Below, in pieces: positions 46,039 through 54,821 of a stretch of DNA of 64,000 nt. Made by a program: the position numbers and the translations under genes. The notes beneath the pieces were generated by a model. That model did no database searches. It was not told the origin of the DNA and saw only the letters and a program-made list of their open reading frames with translations. This stretch comes from DASRDZ01 sp964499205 (lineage in GTDB: Bacteria > Chloroflexota > Dormibacteria > Aeolococcales > Aeolococcaceae). Positions within the stretch are counted from its first letter, which is position 1; each line of letters begins with the position of its first letter. Location of the stretch: contig CAZCJX010000004.1 of assembly GCA_964499205.1 (NCBI GenBank), forward strand, positions 10,090 through 74,089, written 5' to 3'.

Positions 46039-46500
46039 CTAGTTGCTGGTCAGGTTCAGCGTGATGGTGGCGCCCTTGCACGCGTCCTGGCTGTTCACCA
46101 TGTCGTTCGCGTACACGAGAGTTCCACTGCCGGTGAGCGCATAGCCGGTCGAGTTGTGCGGCACCACGGTGTTCGACGTCACGTCGGCCATCGAGAAGTC
46201 ACTGACCGCACAGGTGCTGTGCGAGCTGTCGACGCTCACGCTGGCGAGGTGAATGGTCTGGACCTCGAGATTGGTCGCGCCGCCGTTGTCGGCGGTGAAG
46301 CTGACCGTCTCCGAGCCACCCGGGTAGATACCAGCGGGGAAGCTGGCGTGCAGAACGATGGTGCCGTTGCTGCTCGCCGCGTTGGCAGAGCCAGTACCGG
46401 CACCGGTGGTCGTCCAGTACGCGTAGGCGACGACTCCGCCGATTCCCACCGTGGCGATCGCTGCCGCGGCAGCGATCTTCTTCCGAGAGATGAAACCCAT
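46039..46500 (-). CDS. SipW-type exported protein (TasA/camelysin-like), first gene of cluster
   Basis: A 153-residue exported protein. The SipW-like signal (RKKIAAAAAIATVGIGGVVAYAYWTTTGAGTGSANA) is followed by one beta-sandwich domain: IYPGGSETVSFTADNGGATNLEVQTI, a Cys in STCAVSDFSM, YALTGSGTLVYAND, and the end NSQDACKGATITLNLTSN. The same order of elements is found in the next two genes. AGGAG lies 7 nt before ATG 46500. As first, and possibly most highly expressed, gene it could encode a major subunit; that is inference. Confidence 0.75.
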   Translation of the reverse strand: MGFISRKKIAAAAAIATVGIGGVVAYAYWTTTGAGTGSANAASSNGTIVLHASFPAGIYPGGSETVSFTADNGGATNLEVQTIHLASVSVDSSHSTCAVSDFSMADVTSNTVVPHNSTGYALTGSGTLVYANDMVNSQDACKGATITLNLTSN

Positions 46501-46872
46501 GATCCTGCTCCTGCGCCCCTGGTTTTTGTGAGTCGGTGGGACAGGGACGCGGCCCCACCCGCTTGCTGTGGGCCCATTCCACAGCCCCGTACCCCGTGGG
46601 GGCAACGAAGCGGCGAAAAGGGTTGTGCAGTCACGTCAAGGTGACGACGTGTGACTGAACGCCTGATGGCACCGTGACCTTGCGGTTTCGTTCGCATCCG
46701 GTGCGTGGCGAGCCTCCACCGCGCCGCGACGGCGATGTGCAACTGTAAAGATCGTCTGCAGTTATCGCCACATCGCCGTCATCATTTCAGAGGTGTCAGC
46801 ACCCGTCCCCTGATGCGACGGCCCGGCGCCGACCCGCGGGGGACAGATCGGTTAGCCTGCGCAACCAACGCC
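46501..46872. other. Divergent regulatory region of the exported-protein cluster
   Basis: These 372 bases hold no gene and drive two divergent genes. Visible structure: CACGTC (46632-46637) and GACGTG (46646-46651) form an inverted repeat containing a nested GTCA/TGAC pair. A related GTGACCTTG follows near 46674-46682, and a long hairpin lies at 46728-46780 (listed separately). These suggest binding sites for one or more regulators. Confidence 0.5.
46728..46780. promoter_or_regulatory. Long perfect inverted repeat (12-bp arms plus inner 5 bp)
   Basis: GACGGCGATGTG (46728-46739) and CACATCGCCGTC (46769-46780) are perfect inverted copies. Inside them AACTG (46741-46745) pairs with CAGTT (46759-46763), leaving a 13-nt loop. 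It lies 92 bases before the gene at 46873 and between two divergent 5' ends, with no T-run. A leader hairpin or operator is therefore more likely than a terminator. Confidence 0.6.
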
Positions 46873-47340
46873 ATGCCCTTCTTCCGCCGCACCCCCAAGC
46901 CACCCGCGCCGCTCGCGGAGTTCACCGTGGGGCTGCGCGACAACCGCGTGGTGGTGGGCGCGGCGGAGCCGGGCGTCGCCCAGCTCGATGAGCTGCGCGA
47001 CTACGTCGGGTCGGTCACCGGGCACGCCGCAGCGTCACCCGGCGGGCGCGATCCCGTGGCGGTGCTCAACGCCAAGATGGACTTCGCCGAGCTGGTCGAC
47101 GACACCGCGTCAACCGTGACGCTGGTGTTGGAGGAGCTGGTGCAGCGGGGCATCGTCGATGCCGGCGCGGTCCCGCGCGAAGCGGAGCTGCCGCCCTTGC
47201 CGCAGCAGTCCAGCACCTACGAGTACATCCAGGCCGCGTACGCGCGCGCGCAGGCGCGCATGCGCTGGTTGGACGAGGCCAACGCGGTGCTGCGCGAGAG
47301 CGGCGTTGCCCTGCTGCCGCCGGCGCCGCCTCAGGAGTAG
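46873..47340 (+). CDS. Cytoplasmic hypothetical protein, 155 aa
   Basis: A 155-residue soluble protein I do not recognise. An early beta-like segment (EFTVGLRDNRVVVGAAEPG) is followed by helices (NAKMDFAELVDDTASTVTLVLEELVQRGIVD and STYEYIQAAYARAQARMRWLDEANAVLRESG). The ending is Pro-rich. No signal peptide or membrane segment. The stop overlaps the end of the convergent deacetylase by 10 bases. The divergent structured upstream region could link its regulation to the exported-protein cluster. Confidence 0.6.
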   Translation: MPFFRRTPKPPAPLAEFTVGLRDNRVVVGAAEPGVAQLDELRDYVGSVTGHAAASPGGRDPVAVLNAKMDFAELVDDTASTVTLVLEELVQRGIVDAGAVPREAELPPLPQQSSTYEYIQAAYARAQARMRWLDEANAVLRESGVALLPPAPPQE

Positions 47341-48440
47341 AGGCGGGCGCCCGTCCACTCCGACGCGATCAGCGGGTGCGGCGAGGCCGACGGCGTCGCC
47401 GACGGCGTCGCGGGCGGCGACCCGCTGGCGTAGGGCGAGGCGGCGAACTGGGCGAGCAGCCGGTTGATCTCCGCCACCGGCATGCCGAAGAGCGCCTTGT
47501 GGGCGAAGGACTGCAGCGCGTCCGTGCCGCCGACGCGGTAGCGCGGCCAGGCGTAGGGGTCCGACGCGTAGAGCTCGGCGCCGCTGTCGGTGGTCACCGC
47601 GTCGCTGAACCCGTCGGCCTGCACCAGCTTCTCGACGGCTGCGTCGTAGCTGCCGTAGGGGTAGGCGAAGTCGCTGATGTGGTGGCCGACCAGCGCCTCG
47701 AGCTGCTGGTGGCTGACCTCGATCTGGGTCTTGGCATAGGAGAGCGGCACGCCGGCCAGGGCAACGTGGTTGACCGTGTGCACCCCGACCACCATGCCGG
47801 CGGCGTCCACCTGGCGCACCTGGTCGGCGGTCATGTACCCGTTCTTGCCGAGGAAGCCGCTGACCACGAAGACCGTGCCCACCAGCCCGTCCTGCACCAG
47901 CACCGGCGTCGCCCTGGTGGCGAAGTTCATGTAGCCGTCGTCGAAGGTGAGGATCACCGAGCGCGGCGGCAGGGCATGGCCGCTGTGCAGTGCAGCCAGC
48001 GCGTCGGAGAGGGTCACGGTGTGGGCCCCGACGAAGTGCAGGAAGGCCATCTGCTGGGCGAAGTGCTGCGGCGTCACCGAGAGGTTGAAGCCGACGGTGT
48101 CGCTGGCGACCGGGTTCACCCGGATGTAGTGGTAGAGCAGGATCGGCAGGAGGATGTGCGGCCCCCGCGGTCCGGTCGCGGCCGGGCCGGCGGCGAGCTG
48201 GGTGGACGGTGTCGGCGTCGACGTCGGATCGACGAAGGGGCCGATGTCGTCCTCGGGCGTTCCCACTGGGCTCGGCCTCGGCGTGGGCGCAGGGCGCAGC
48301 ACCACGGCGCGCTGCGGCGGACTCACGCGCTGCACCGTCACCGCGGCGGCGGCGGTGGCCACGATGAGGAGGGCGAGGGGAATGGCTGCGCGGCGCCAGG
48401 TGGACCGGGAGGTGGGACGCCGGCCGCGCCGGAGATCCAT
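47331..48440 (-). CDS. Membrane-anchored or secreted polysaccharide deacetylase
   Basis: A 369-residue NodB-type deacetylase. A basic N-terminus and one hydrophobic segment (AAIPLALLIVATAAAAV) are followed by a Pro/Thr-rich spacer (45-95) and the catalytic domain, which starts at LLPILLYHYI. Motifs are TFDDGYMN, HTVNHVAL and SDFAYPYGSYD, and the C-terminal tail is Ser/Pro-rich. It shares layout and many blocks with the enzyme at 14887-15837, pointing to a duplicated wall- or capsule-modifying function. Confidence 0.9.
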   Translation of the reverse strand: MDLRRGRRPTSRSTWRRAAIPLALLIVATAAAAVTVQRVSPPQRAVVLRPAPTPRPSPVGTPEDDIGPFVDPTSTPTPSTQLAAGPAATGPRGPHILLPILLYHYIRVNPVASDTVGFNLSVTPQHFAQQMAFLHFVGAHTVTLSDALAALHSGHALPPRSVILTFDDGYMNFATRATPVLVQDGLVGTVFVVSGFLGKNGYMTADQVRQVDAAGMVVGVHTVNHVALAGVPLSYAKTQIEVSHQQLEALVGHHISDFAYPYGSYDAAVEKLVQADGFSDAVTTDSGAELYASDPYAWPRYRVGGTDALQSFAHKALFGMPVAEINRLLAQFAASPYASGSPPATPSATPSASPHPLIASEWTGARLYS

Positions 48441-48563
48441 GCGCCGCATTCTACGGACTGCCCGGAGTCCCCGGGCGACATCGGGCAGGATCCGACTGAA
48501 AGACCTCGCGGCGCGGCGCGGTCCTCTACCGGTGCAGGCCCACCGGTTTGGAGTTGTTGCCGC

Positions 48564-51500
48564 ATGCGCCGAGCTGCGCGTTTGGTCGCCCTGTTCACCG
48601 TCGTCGCCGCCTCGGGCGCGGCCGCTTCCGCCGCCGGAGCCGTGCCCGGCGCGACGCCGTCCCAGCCGACAGCCACGCCTGGCCGCACCGCCGCCCAAGC
48701 CGCGGCTGCTGCCCGCCAGGCCCTCGCCACGCCCACCCCCGCGGCGCTGGCCACCGCGCTGCGCCAGGCGAGCACCGCGTCGCGCCCGCAGTCCTGCCCC
48801 CCCGTCCCCGCCGACCAGGGCGGCCCCGACGGCGAGCCGGTCACCGCGCGCGGCGCCTTTCCCTGGCCCGCACCGCCCGCCGGCGTCGACCCCACCCAGT
48901 ACCAGCGCTACGACCACACCCCGCGGCAGCAGCCCCCGCTGCGCCCGGCCAACTGGAGCAACGGCGGCGCCGACTGGAAGCTGACCAGCGCCCGCACCAC
49001 CGACCCGACCGTCGCCATGAACCCACAGGAGCTCTGCGGCGTCGAGGGCAACAGCGTCGACCAGGCCTGGCAGGTGGCCACCGGCCGCCCCACCACCGTC
49101 ATCGCCGTGCTCGACTCCGGCATCGAGTGGTGCAGCAGCGGAGTTGTAGACAAGATCTACATCAACCGTAACGCCCTGCCGCTGCCCGAGAACGCCGCCG
49201 GCCTGACCAAGCCGCAGCTGGCCGCGCAGGGCGCTCACTTCCTCGACAGCGATGCCTACGACCTCAACGACGACGGCGTCGTCAACGTCGAGGACTACGC
49301 CCACGACCCGCGGGTCACCCAGCATCCCTTCTTCTGCGGCGGCTTCGTTTCGCCCAAGGACCTGATCACCGCCTTCACCCCGCTAGGCCTGGAGTCGCCG
49401 GCCGGCTTCACCGAGGCCATCGCGGGCTGGAACTTCCTCGACAACAGCAACGATCCCTACGACGACGTCCACTACGACCACGGCACCGGCGAGGCCCACG
49501 ACTCCGGTGGCGCCGCCAACTCGACAGACGACGTCGGCGCCTGCCCCAACTGCATGATCCTGCCGGTGCGCGTCGGCGACAGCTTCATCGCCTTCGGCAA
49601 CGACTTCGCCCAGGGCGTGCTCTTCGCCGTCGACAGCGGCGCCACGGTGATCCAGGAGGCGCTGGGCACGCTCGACGTCACCACGACGGCGCGCGAGGCC
49701 GTGGACTACGCGCAGGCGCACGGCGTGCCCATCGTGGCCAGCGCCGCCGACGAGGAGGCGGCGCACCACAACCTGCCCTCGGTGCTTCCGCACACCATCG
49801 TGGTCAACAGCACCACGCATTACCTCGACCAGGGCGGCCAGGCGCTGCAGTACCCGCAGAGCTACCTGTATCTCAACGGCTGCACCAACTTCGGCGCCAA
49901 CATCGCCGTCACCGTGGAGAGCTCCAGCTGCTCCTCGGAGGCGACGGGGAAGACCGGCGGCATCGTCGGCCTGCTCGAGTCGGCGGCGAGCGACGCGGTG
50001 TCGCGGGGAATGCTGCAGCCGTATCCCGGGCTGCGCAACGGTGCCGGTGCCGCCGTGCCGCTGTCGGCCAACGAGGTGCAGCAGCTGGTCACCATGAACG
50101 CCGACGACGTCGACTTCGCCACCGCCGCGCCCCCGTACGGTCCGCCGGACAACTACGCGGTCGTCTCGCCGGTGCCGACGACCCGCTACCCGACCACGCC
50201 GGGCTTCGACATCTACACCGGCTACGGCCGCATCAATGCGGCGAGCATCCTGCAGCGCCTGGCCTCCGGTGACATCCCGCCGGAGGCGAGCATCGACAGC
50301 CCCACCTGGTTCGACACCGTGCCGACAACGGGGACGCTGAAGGTCACCGGCATGGTTGCCGCGGTGCGCGCGTCGTCGTACACGTACGCGGTGCAGGTGG
50401 CCAGGGGCGAGGCCGACTCCGGATGGGTGACGGTGGCCAACGGCAGCGGCAGCAGGCCCTTCCACGGCACCCTGGCGTCGATCAGCGGCGCGCAGATCGC
50501 CGCGCTGTTCCCGCCCACCACCGACTTCAGCAGCGGCCCCGTTTCGGTGGCGGGACGGCCGGACTCGGAGAAGTTCGGCTTCACCGTGCGGGTGGTGGTG
50601 ACCGACAACGCGGGCCGCACCGGCATGGATCGCCGCACCGACTACCTGCACGACGACTCCACGCTGCTCGCGGGCTTCCCCAAGCACTTCGGCGGCTCGG
50701 TCGACGCCGCGCCCGCGCTGGCGCCGATCGGCCCCAACGGCACCAACGCGCTGCTGGTCACCACCGCCGACGGCGACATCCATGCCTACATGCCCGACGG
50801 CAGCGAGCTGCCCGGCTGGCCGGTGCACACCGCGACGCTCGACTACCACAGCGGTGAGCCGGCCTTCCGCCACGGCAGCGGCGTGGCGCCGCCGCACGGC
50901 ACCATCATCGGCGGCATCGCCGCGGGCGACCTGGCCAGCGCGCACGGCAGCGCTCTCGACGTCGTCGCCGCCGATGTGACCGGGCGCGTCTACACCTGGG
51001 ACGCGCACGGCCGCATGCTGCCCGGCTTCCCGGTGCGCACGCTGCCGCAGTACTCCGGCCCGGCGGTGCGCGACCCGCACAACCGCGTGCTGCGCGGCGT
51101 CTTCGCCGCACCGGTTCTGGCCGATCTCGACAGCAACGGCAGCCTCGACGTGGTCGCCGCGGCGATGGATCGCCATCTCTACGCCTGGCACGCGGACGGC
51201 ACGCCGGTGAGCGGCTACCCGTTGGAGGTGGTCGACCGCCGCATGGTGCAGTCGATCGACCCGAACACCGGCAAGGTCACCTACCCGCCGGGATCGCCGG
51301 TGATGCAGGGCACCAAGATGATCGACAGCCCGGCGGTGGGCTCGCTCGACGGCAACGGCAAGCTCTCGCTGGTGGTGGGCACCAACGAGGAATATGCCGG
51401 CACGCCCAACGTCAGCACGGCGAGCCCGGGCGCGTACGCGGTGGGGCAGATCCCCATCCTCAACGGCGCCAACAGCCGTGTCTATGCCTTCAGCAACACG

Positions 51501-52430
51501 GGGCAGCTGCGCAGCGGCTGGCCGGTGGCCATCGGCGACTACGAGGGCGGCCTGCTGCCCGACGTCGGCGACGGCACCGGCAACAGTCCCGCCCTGGCCT
51601 CGGTGAACGGCGACGGCTCGCTGCAGGTCGGCGTCATCACCACCGTCGGTCCCGGCTACGTGCTCAACGCCGACGGCAGCTCGTTCTTCGGCAACGGTCC
51701 CGACGGCAAGCCGCGCGTGCTCGGCATGGAGGCGCCGGGGCCGCTCTCCAACTCGCCCGACCATCCCTCCCTGCCGGCGCTCGGCGCGCCGATCTTCGCG
51801 CCGCTCGGCCCGGCCGCGCCGGGGGTCAGCTTCGTCAGCCCCGCCGCCAGCGCCGAGAAGGCGCTCGACGCCGCACTGCCCGCCGACCAGCATCCCCACG
51901 ACAACCAGCTCGACGCGTGGAACCTCACCACCGGCGAGTACCAGGCCGCCTTCCCCCAGGTGATGGGAGAGCTGCAGTTCTTCGTCCAGCCGCTCGTGGC
52001 CAATGTCGGCGGAAACAGCGCAGGGCCGTACGTGGTTGAGGGCTCGGCGCTGGCCGACCTGCGTGCCATCGACGCCACCGGGCAGGAGGCGCCCGGCTTC
52101 CCCAAGTTCACCGGTGGCTGGCTGGTCAACAGCCCGACATTCGGCGCCTGGGGATCGCTGGGCAAACAGGTGCTGGTGAGCGGCACGCGCGAGGGCATGC
52201 TCTTCGCCTGGAGCACGGCCACCGACGCCTGCGCATCGAGCGGGCCGTGGGCGCGCAGCCACCACGACCTCTGGAACACCAACAACCTGCAGACCGCTGA
52301 CGCGCCGCAGTTCCACTGCGCCACGCCAGTGGGCGGTCTGCCGGTGCCGGTGCCGCTGCCGTCGCTGCCCGTGGCGGGGTTGGGGCCGGGCGCCGCGGTG
52401 CTGCCGCAGACGCGCGGACTGCTGCGATGA
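48564..52430 (+). CDS. Secreted subtilisin-like (S8) protease with beta-propeller repeats
   Basis: A 1288-residue exported protein. Signal peptide 1-26, then a Pro/Ala-rich region and a peptidase S8 domain (about 160-530). The catalytic triad fits Asp184 (AVLDSGIEW), His306 (DHGTGEAHD) and Ser458 (CSSEATG, aligned to GTSxAxP). The usual oxyanion Asn is Asp396 (ASAADEE). A calcium-loop-like insert (DLNDDGVVNVEDY) sits between Asp and His. From about residue 700 to 1240, FG-GAP/PQQ-like propeller repeats occur (VLADLDSNGSLDVVAAAMDRHLYAW). The TGA overlaps the ATG of the next gene. Confidence 0.85.
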   Translation: MRRAARLVALFTVVAASGAAASAAGAVPGATPSQPTATPGRTAAQAAAAARQALATPTPAALATALRQASTASRPQSCPPVPADQGGPDGEPVTARGAFPWPAPPAGVDPTQYQRYDHTPRQQPPLRPANWSNGGADWKLTSARTTDPTVAMNPQELCGVEGNSVDQAWQVATGRPTTVIAVLDSGIEWCSSGVVDKIYINRNALPLPENAAGLTKPQLAAQGAHFLDSDAYDLNDDGVVNVEDYAHDPRVTQHPFFCGGFVSPKDLITAFTPLGLESPAGFTEAIAGWNFLDNSNDPYDDVHYDHGTGEAHDSGGAANSTDDVGACPNCMILPVRVGDSFIAFGNDFAQGVLFAVDSGATVIQEALGTLDVTTTAREAVDYAQAHGVPIVASAADEEAAHHNLPSVLPHTIVVNSTTHYLDQGGQALQYPQSYLYLNGCTNFGANIAVTVESSSCSSEATGKTGGIVGLLESAASDAVSRGMLQPYPGLRNGAGAAVPLSANEVQQLVTMNADDVDFATAAPPYGPPDNYAVVSPVPTTRYPTTPGFDIYTGYGRINAASILQRLASGDIPPEASIDSPTWFDTVPTTGTLKVTGMVAAVRASSYTYAVQVARGEADSGWVTVANGSGSRPFHGTLASISGAQIAALFPPTTDFSSGPVSVAGRPDSEKFGFTVRVVVTDNAGRTGMDRRTDYLHDDSTLLAGFPKHFGGSVDAAPALAPIGPNGTNALLVTTADGDIHAYMPDGSELPGWPVHTATLDYHSGEPAFRHGSGVAPPHGTIIGGIAAGDLASAHGSALDVVAADVTGRVYTWDAHGRMLPGFPVRTLPQYSGPAVRDPHNRVLRGVFAAPVLADLDSNGSLDVVAAAMDRHLYAWHADGTPVSGYPLEVVDRRMVQSIDPNTGKVTYPPGSPVMQGTKMIDSPAVGSLDGNGKLSLVVGTNEEYAGTPNVSTASPGAYAVGQIPILNGANSRVYAFSNTGQLRSGWPVAIGDYEGGLLPDVGDGTGNSPALASVNGDGSLQVGVITTVGPGYVLNADGSSFFGNGPDGKPRVLGMEAPGPLSNSPDHPSLPALGAPIFAPLGPAAPGVSFVSPAASAEKALDAALPADQHPHDNQLDAWNLTTGEYQAAFPQVMGELQFFVQPLVANVGGNSAGPYVVEGSALADLRAIDATGQEAPGFPKFTGGWLVNSPTFGAWGSLGKQVLVSGTREGMLFAWSTATDACASSGPWARSHHDLWNTNNLQTADAPQFHCATPVGGLPVPVPLPSLPVAGLGPGAAVLPQTRGLLR

Positions 52431-54751
52431 GCAGGCCGCGGGTCGCGATCGCTTTGGCCACGCTGTTCCTCGCTGCGGCAACCACCGTCCCCGCCGGCGC
52501 GGCCGTCCTCGGCACAGCGCGCACCGACGGCCACGCGCTCGGCGGCTCGACGGCGGTCTGGAACCTCGACACCGATCCCACCGCGTCCGGCCGCGCCGCG
52601 ACAAGCGCGTCCAGCGGCGCGCGCAGCACCAACGGCAACACCCACACCACCTTCGCCGTCGGCGCCGCCTCCGTCGACATCACCCCGCCGCCCTACACCG
52701 TCGCCTCCGACGCCGCCTTCACCCCGTTCTGCGGCACCACGCCGCAGCAGGTCGCCCAGCTCTGGCCCGGCAAACGCCTCTTCGCCTTCGAGAAGCCCTA
52801 CGTCGACCTCCTCGGCAGCGGCCGCTGGGCCCCCGGCGACCCCTTCTGCGACGCCGACCACACCGGCCGTTACGAGGCGCCCTACATCGCCGGCGGCAGC
52901 GGCGCCAACCGCTGGCCCACCTCCGCCGACGCCGGCGATCCCATCACCGCGCAGGCGGTGGTCTTCGTCCTCGGCCACCAGCGCGTCGCCCTGGTCAGCG
53001 TCGACTCCATCGGGCTGTTCAACGTCACCGCCGACGCCATCCGCGCCCAGGCGCACGCGCTCAACCCGCGCATCGGCGACATCCACGTATCGAGCACCCA
53101 CGACGAATCGGCGCCGGATCCCATCGGCCTGTGGGGCCCGGACACCACGGACACGCTGGGCAGCAACCCGCTGCCGGTCGGCGTCAGCAGCGGCGTCGAC
53201 GAGTACTACATGGCCTTCCTCGCCCAGCAGGCCGGCGCCGCAGTAGCGCGTGCCGACGCCGCCGCGCGTCCCGCCGCACTGCGCCTGGCGGTGGCGCCGC
53301 TGCCCTCCAATGTGCAGAGCTGCTGGTCCTCGTACCCGTACATCGACGACCAGCACATCCCCGTCATGCAGGCCGTCGAGGCCACCACCGGGCGCGTACT
53401 CATGACCCTGGTCAACGCCAACACCCACGTCGAGTCGCTGGCCTTCAGCCACTCGCCCGCGTACCAGGGCATGCTCAGCGGCGACTGGCCCGGGCACATG
53501 CGTACGCACCTCGAGCAGCAGTGGCCGGGCAGCGTCGCGGTCGAGCTCACCGGCCTGGTGGGCAGCGTCGAGACGCCCACCGTGTACGAGCCCGAGTCGA
53601 CGCGCGTTGTGGACATTCCCGGCCAATTCCACGGCGTCCGCGGCAACCCCGACGGCTGCTCCAGCGTCTATCCCGAGCCGCAGGGCGCAACGCCGGTGAG
53701 CGACGCGCACCAGTTCCTCGAAGCCTACGGCGCCTCGGTCGCCGACGACGTGATCGCCACCCTGGCCACCGCGCCGGCGCCGATCGTCCCCAGCTCGCTG
53801 CGCTCGCAACAGCAGTCGCTCTGCGTGCAGCTGGAGAACCAGCTGTTCGTCGCCGCCTTCGCCGCGCGGCTGTTCCCCGACCGTCCCGCCTACGCCGACC
53901 CAACCTGCACCGTTGGAGCGTCGTTCTCACCCGCGCCCGCGCCGCCGTACGCGCTGCCGCCGGGCACCGCGTACATGCCCAATGGGACGTGGCTCAAGAC
54001 CGACGTCGGCGTGCTCACCGTCGGGCCCGCGCAGCTCGCCTACTCGCCCGGCGAGGTGTTCCCCTTCACCGAGATCCGCGGCGCCATCGACCCGCGCACC
54101 ATGCCCTTCCCCACCGACTGCTACAACCCCCAGACCGACGACTACTGGTGCGGCAACCCGCTGCCGATGACGCCGTTCGTCGCGGCGCAGATGACCACGC
54201 CGTACCGCTTCCAGGCCGGACTCGGCGAGGACATGATCGGCTACCTCTTCCCGCCGGGAAACTACGTCGGCGCCGACCAGACGCAGACCCAGGAGAACCC
54301 CTGGTTCGCGTACCAGGTGGCCAAGGGCGGCACCGACCACGACCGCTTCGGCCACGGCCACGCCGACGACGCCGAGTCGGCCGGCCCGCACGCCGGGCTG
54401 ACCATCACCGAGGCGCTCAGCGCCCTGCTGCGCCGCGACGGCGCCGGCGACCGGGTGGTGCCCGGCATGTTCGTCGACGCGTCGGGCGCCCTGTCCGACT
54501 CGCCCTTCGCCGGGCCGGGCTTCGCCGGCGCGGTGGGCGTCGAGGTGGTGGCGCCGGACGGCTCGGTGCGCCGCTGGGTGGTGGGGCAGAACGCCACCGG
54601 GTGGGCCGACTTCGACGGGATGCGCGACCTCGGCACCGGCGGCACGGCGCTGCCCTACTCGGTGAGCACTGCGGGCGTGCTGCTGCCGAGCGGCGCACCG
54701 CTGCTGATCGACGTCTGCAGCGGGGAGCAGGCGCTCATCGGCGGTCGGTAG
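52427..54751 (+). CDS. Secreted neutral-ceramidase-like hydrolase
   Basis: A 774-residue exported protein with signal peptide 1-26 (ends PAGAA). The body matches the neutral/alkaline non-lysosomal ceramidase fold: FAVGAASVDITPP at the start, VVFVLGHQRVALVSVDSIGLF, HVSSTHDESAPDPIGLWG with putative zinc-ligand His, and VNANTHVESL. VELTGLVGSVETP stands where ceramidases have the nucleophile-Ser loop. The typical GDVSPN is not conserved, so the substrate may differ. ATG 52427 overlaps the S8 protease stop (ATGA), so the two secreted enzymes are co-translated. Confidence 0.75.
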   Translation: MSRPRVAIALATLFLAAATTVPAGAAVLGTARTDGHALGGSTAVWNLDTDPTASGRAATSASSGARSTNGNTHTTFAVGAASVDITPPPYTVASDAAFTPFCGTTPQQVAQLWPGKRLFAFEKPYVDLLGSGRWAPGDPFCDADHTGRYEAPYIAGGSGANRWPTSADAGDPITAQAVVFVLGHQRVALVSVDSIGLFNVTADAIRAQAHALNPRIGDIHVSSTHDESAPDPIGLWGPDTTDTLGSNPLPVGVSSGVDEYYMAFLAQQAGAAVARADAAARPAALRLAVAPLPSNVQSCWSSYPYIDDQHIPVMQAVEATTGRVLMTLVNANTHVESLAFSHSPAYQGMLSGDWPGHMRTHLEQQWPGSVAVELTGLVGSVETPTVYEPESTRVVDIPGQFHGVRGNPDGCSSVYPEPQGATPVSDAHQFLEAYGASVADDVIATLATAPAPIVPSSLRSQQQSLCVQLENQLFVAAFAARLFPDRPAYADPTCTVGASFSPAPAPPYALPPGTAYMPNGTWLKTDVGVLTVGPAQLAYSPGEVFPFTEIRGAIDPRTMPFPTDCYNPQTDDYWCGNPLPMTPFVAAQMTTPYRFQAGLGEDMIGYLFPPGNYVGADQTQTQENPWFAYQVAKGGTDHDRFGHGHADDAESAGPHAGLTITEALSALLRRDGAGDRVVPGMFVDASGALSDSPFAGPGFAGAVGVEVVAPDGSVRRWVVGQNATGWADFDGMRDLGTGGTALPYSVSTAGVLLPSGAPLLIDVCSGEQALIGGR

Positions 54752-54821
54752 ACGGCCGCCCTGCGCGTGGCTGAAAAGCTCGCGCCGTGGCGCCGGACTG
54801 CATGGTTAGATACCGCGCGAC

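Noticed and set aside
49896..49965. Loss of the catalytic Ser in the S8 protease
   Set aside because: At first GTSxAxP seemed missing, but CSSEATG aligns with it and keeps Ser458 and the following A-T, so the triad is probably complete.
49383..52604. Very long minus-strand open frame (over 1000 codons) opposite the S8 protease, and similar long frames opposite the MBG, Ig-repeat and hut genes
   Set aside because: They are antisense frames kept open by high GC codon bias; translations are Arg/Ala/Pro/Gly-rich with no domain motifs, while the opposite strand encodes clear families.
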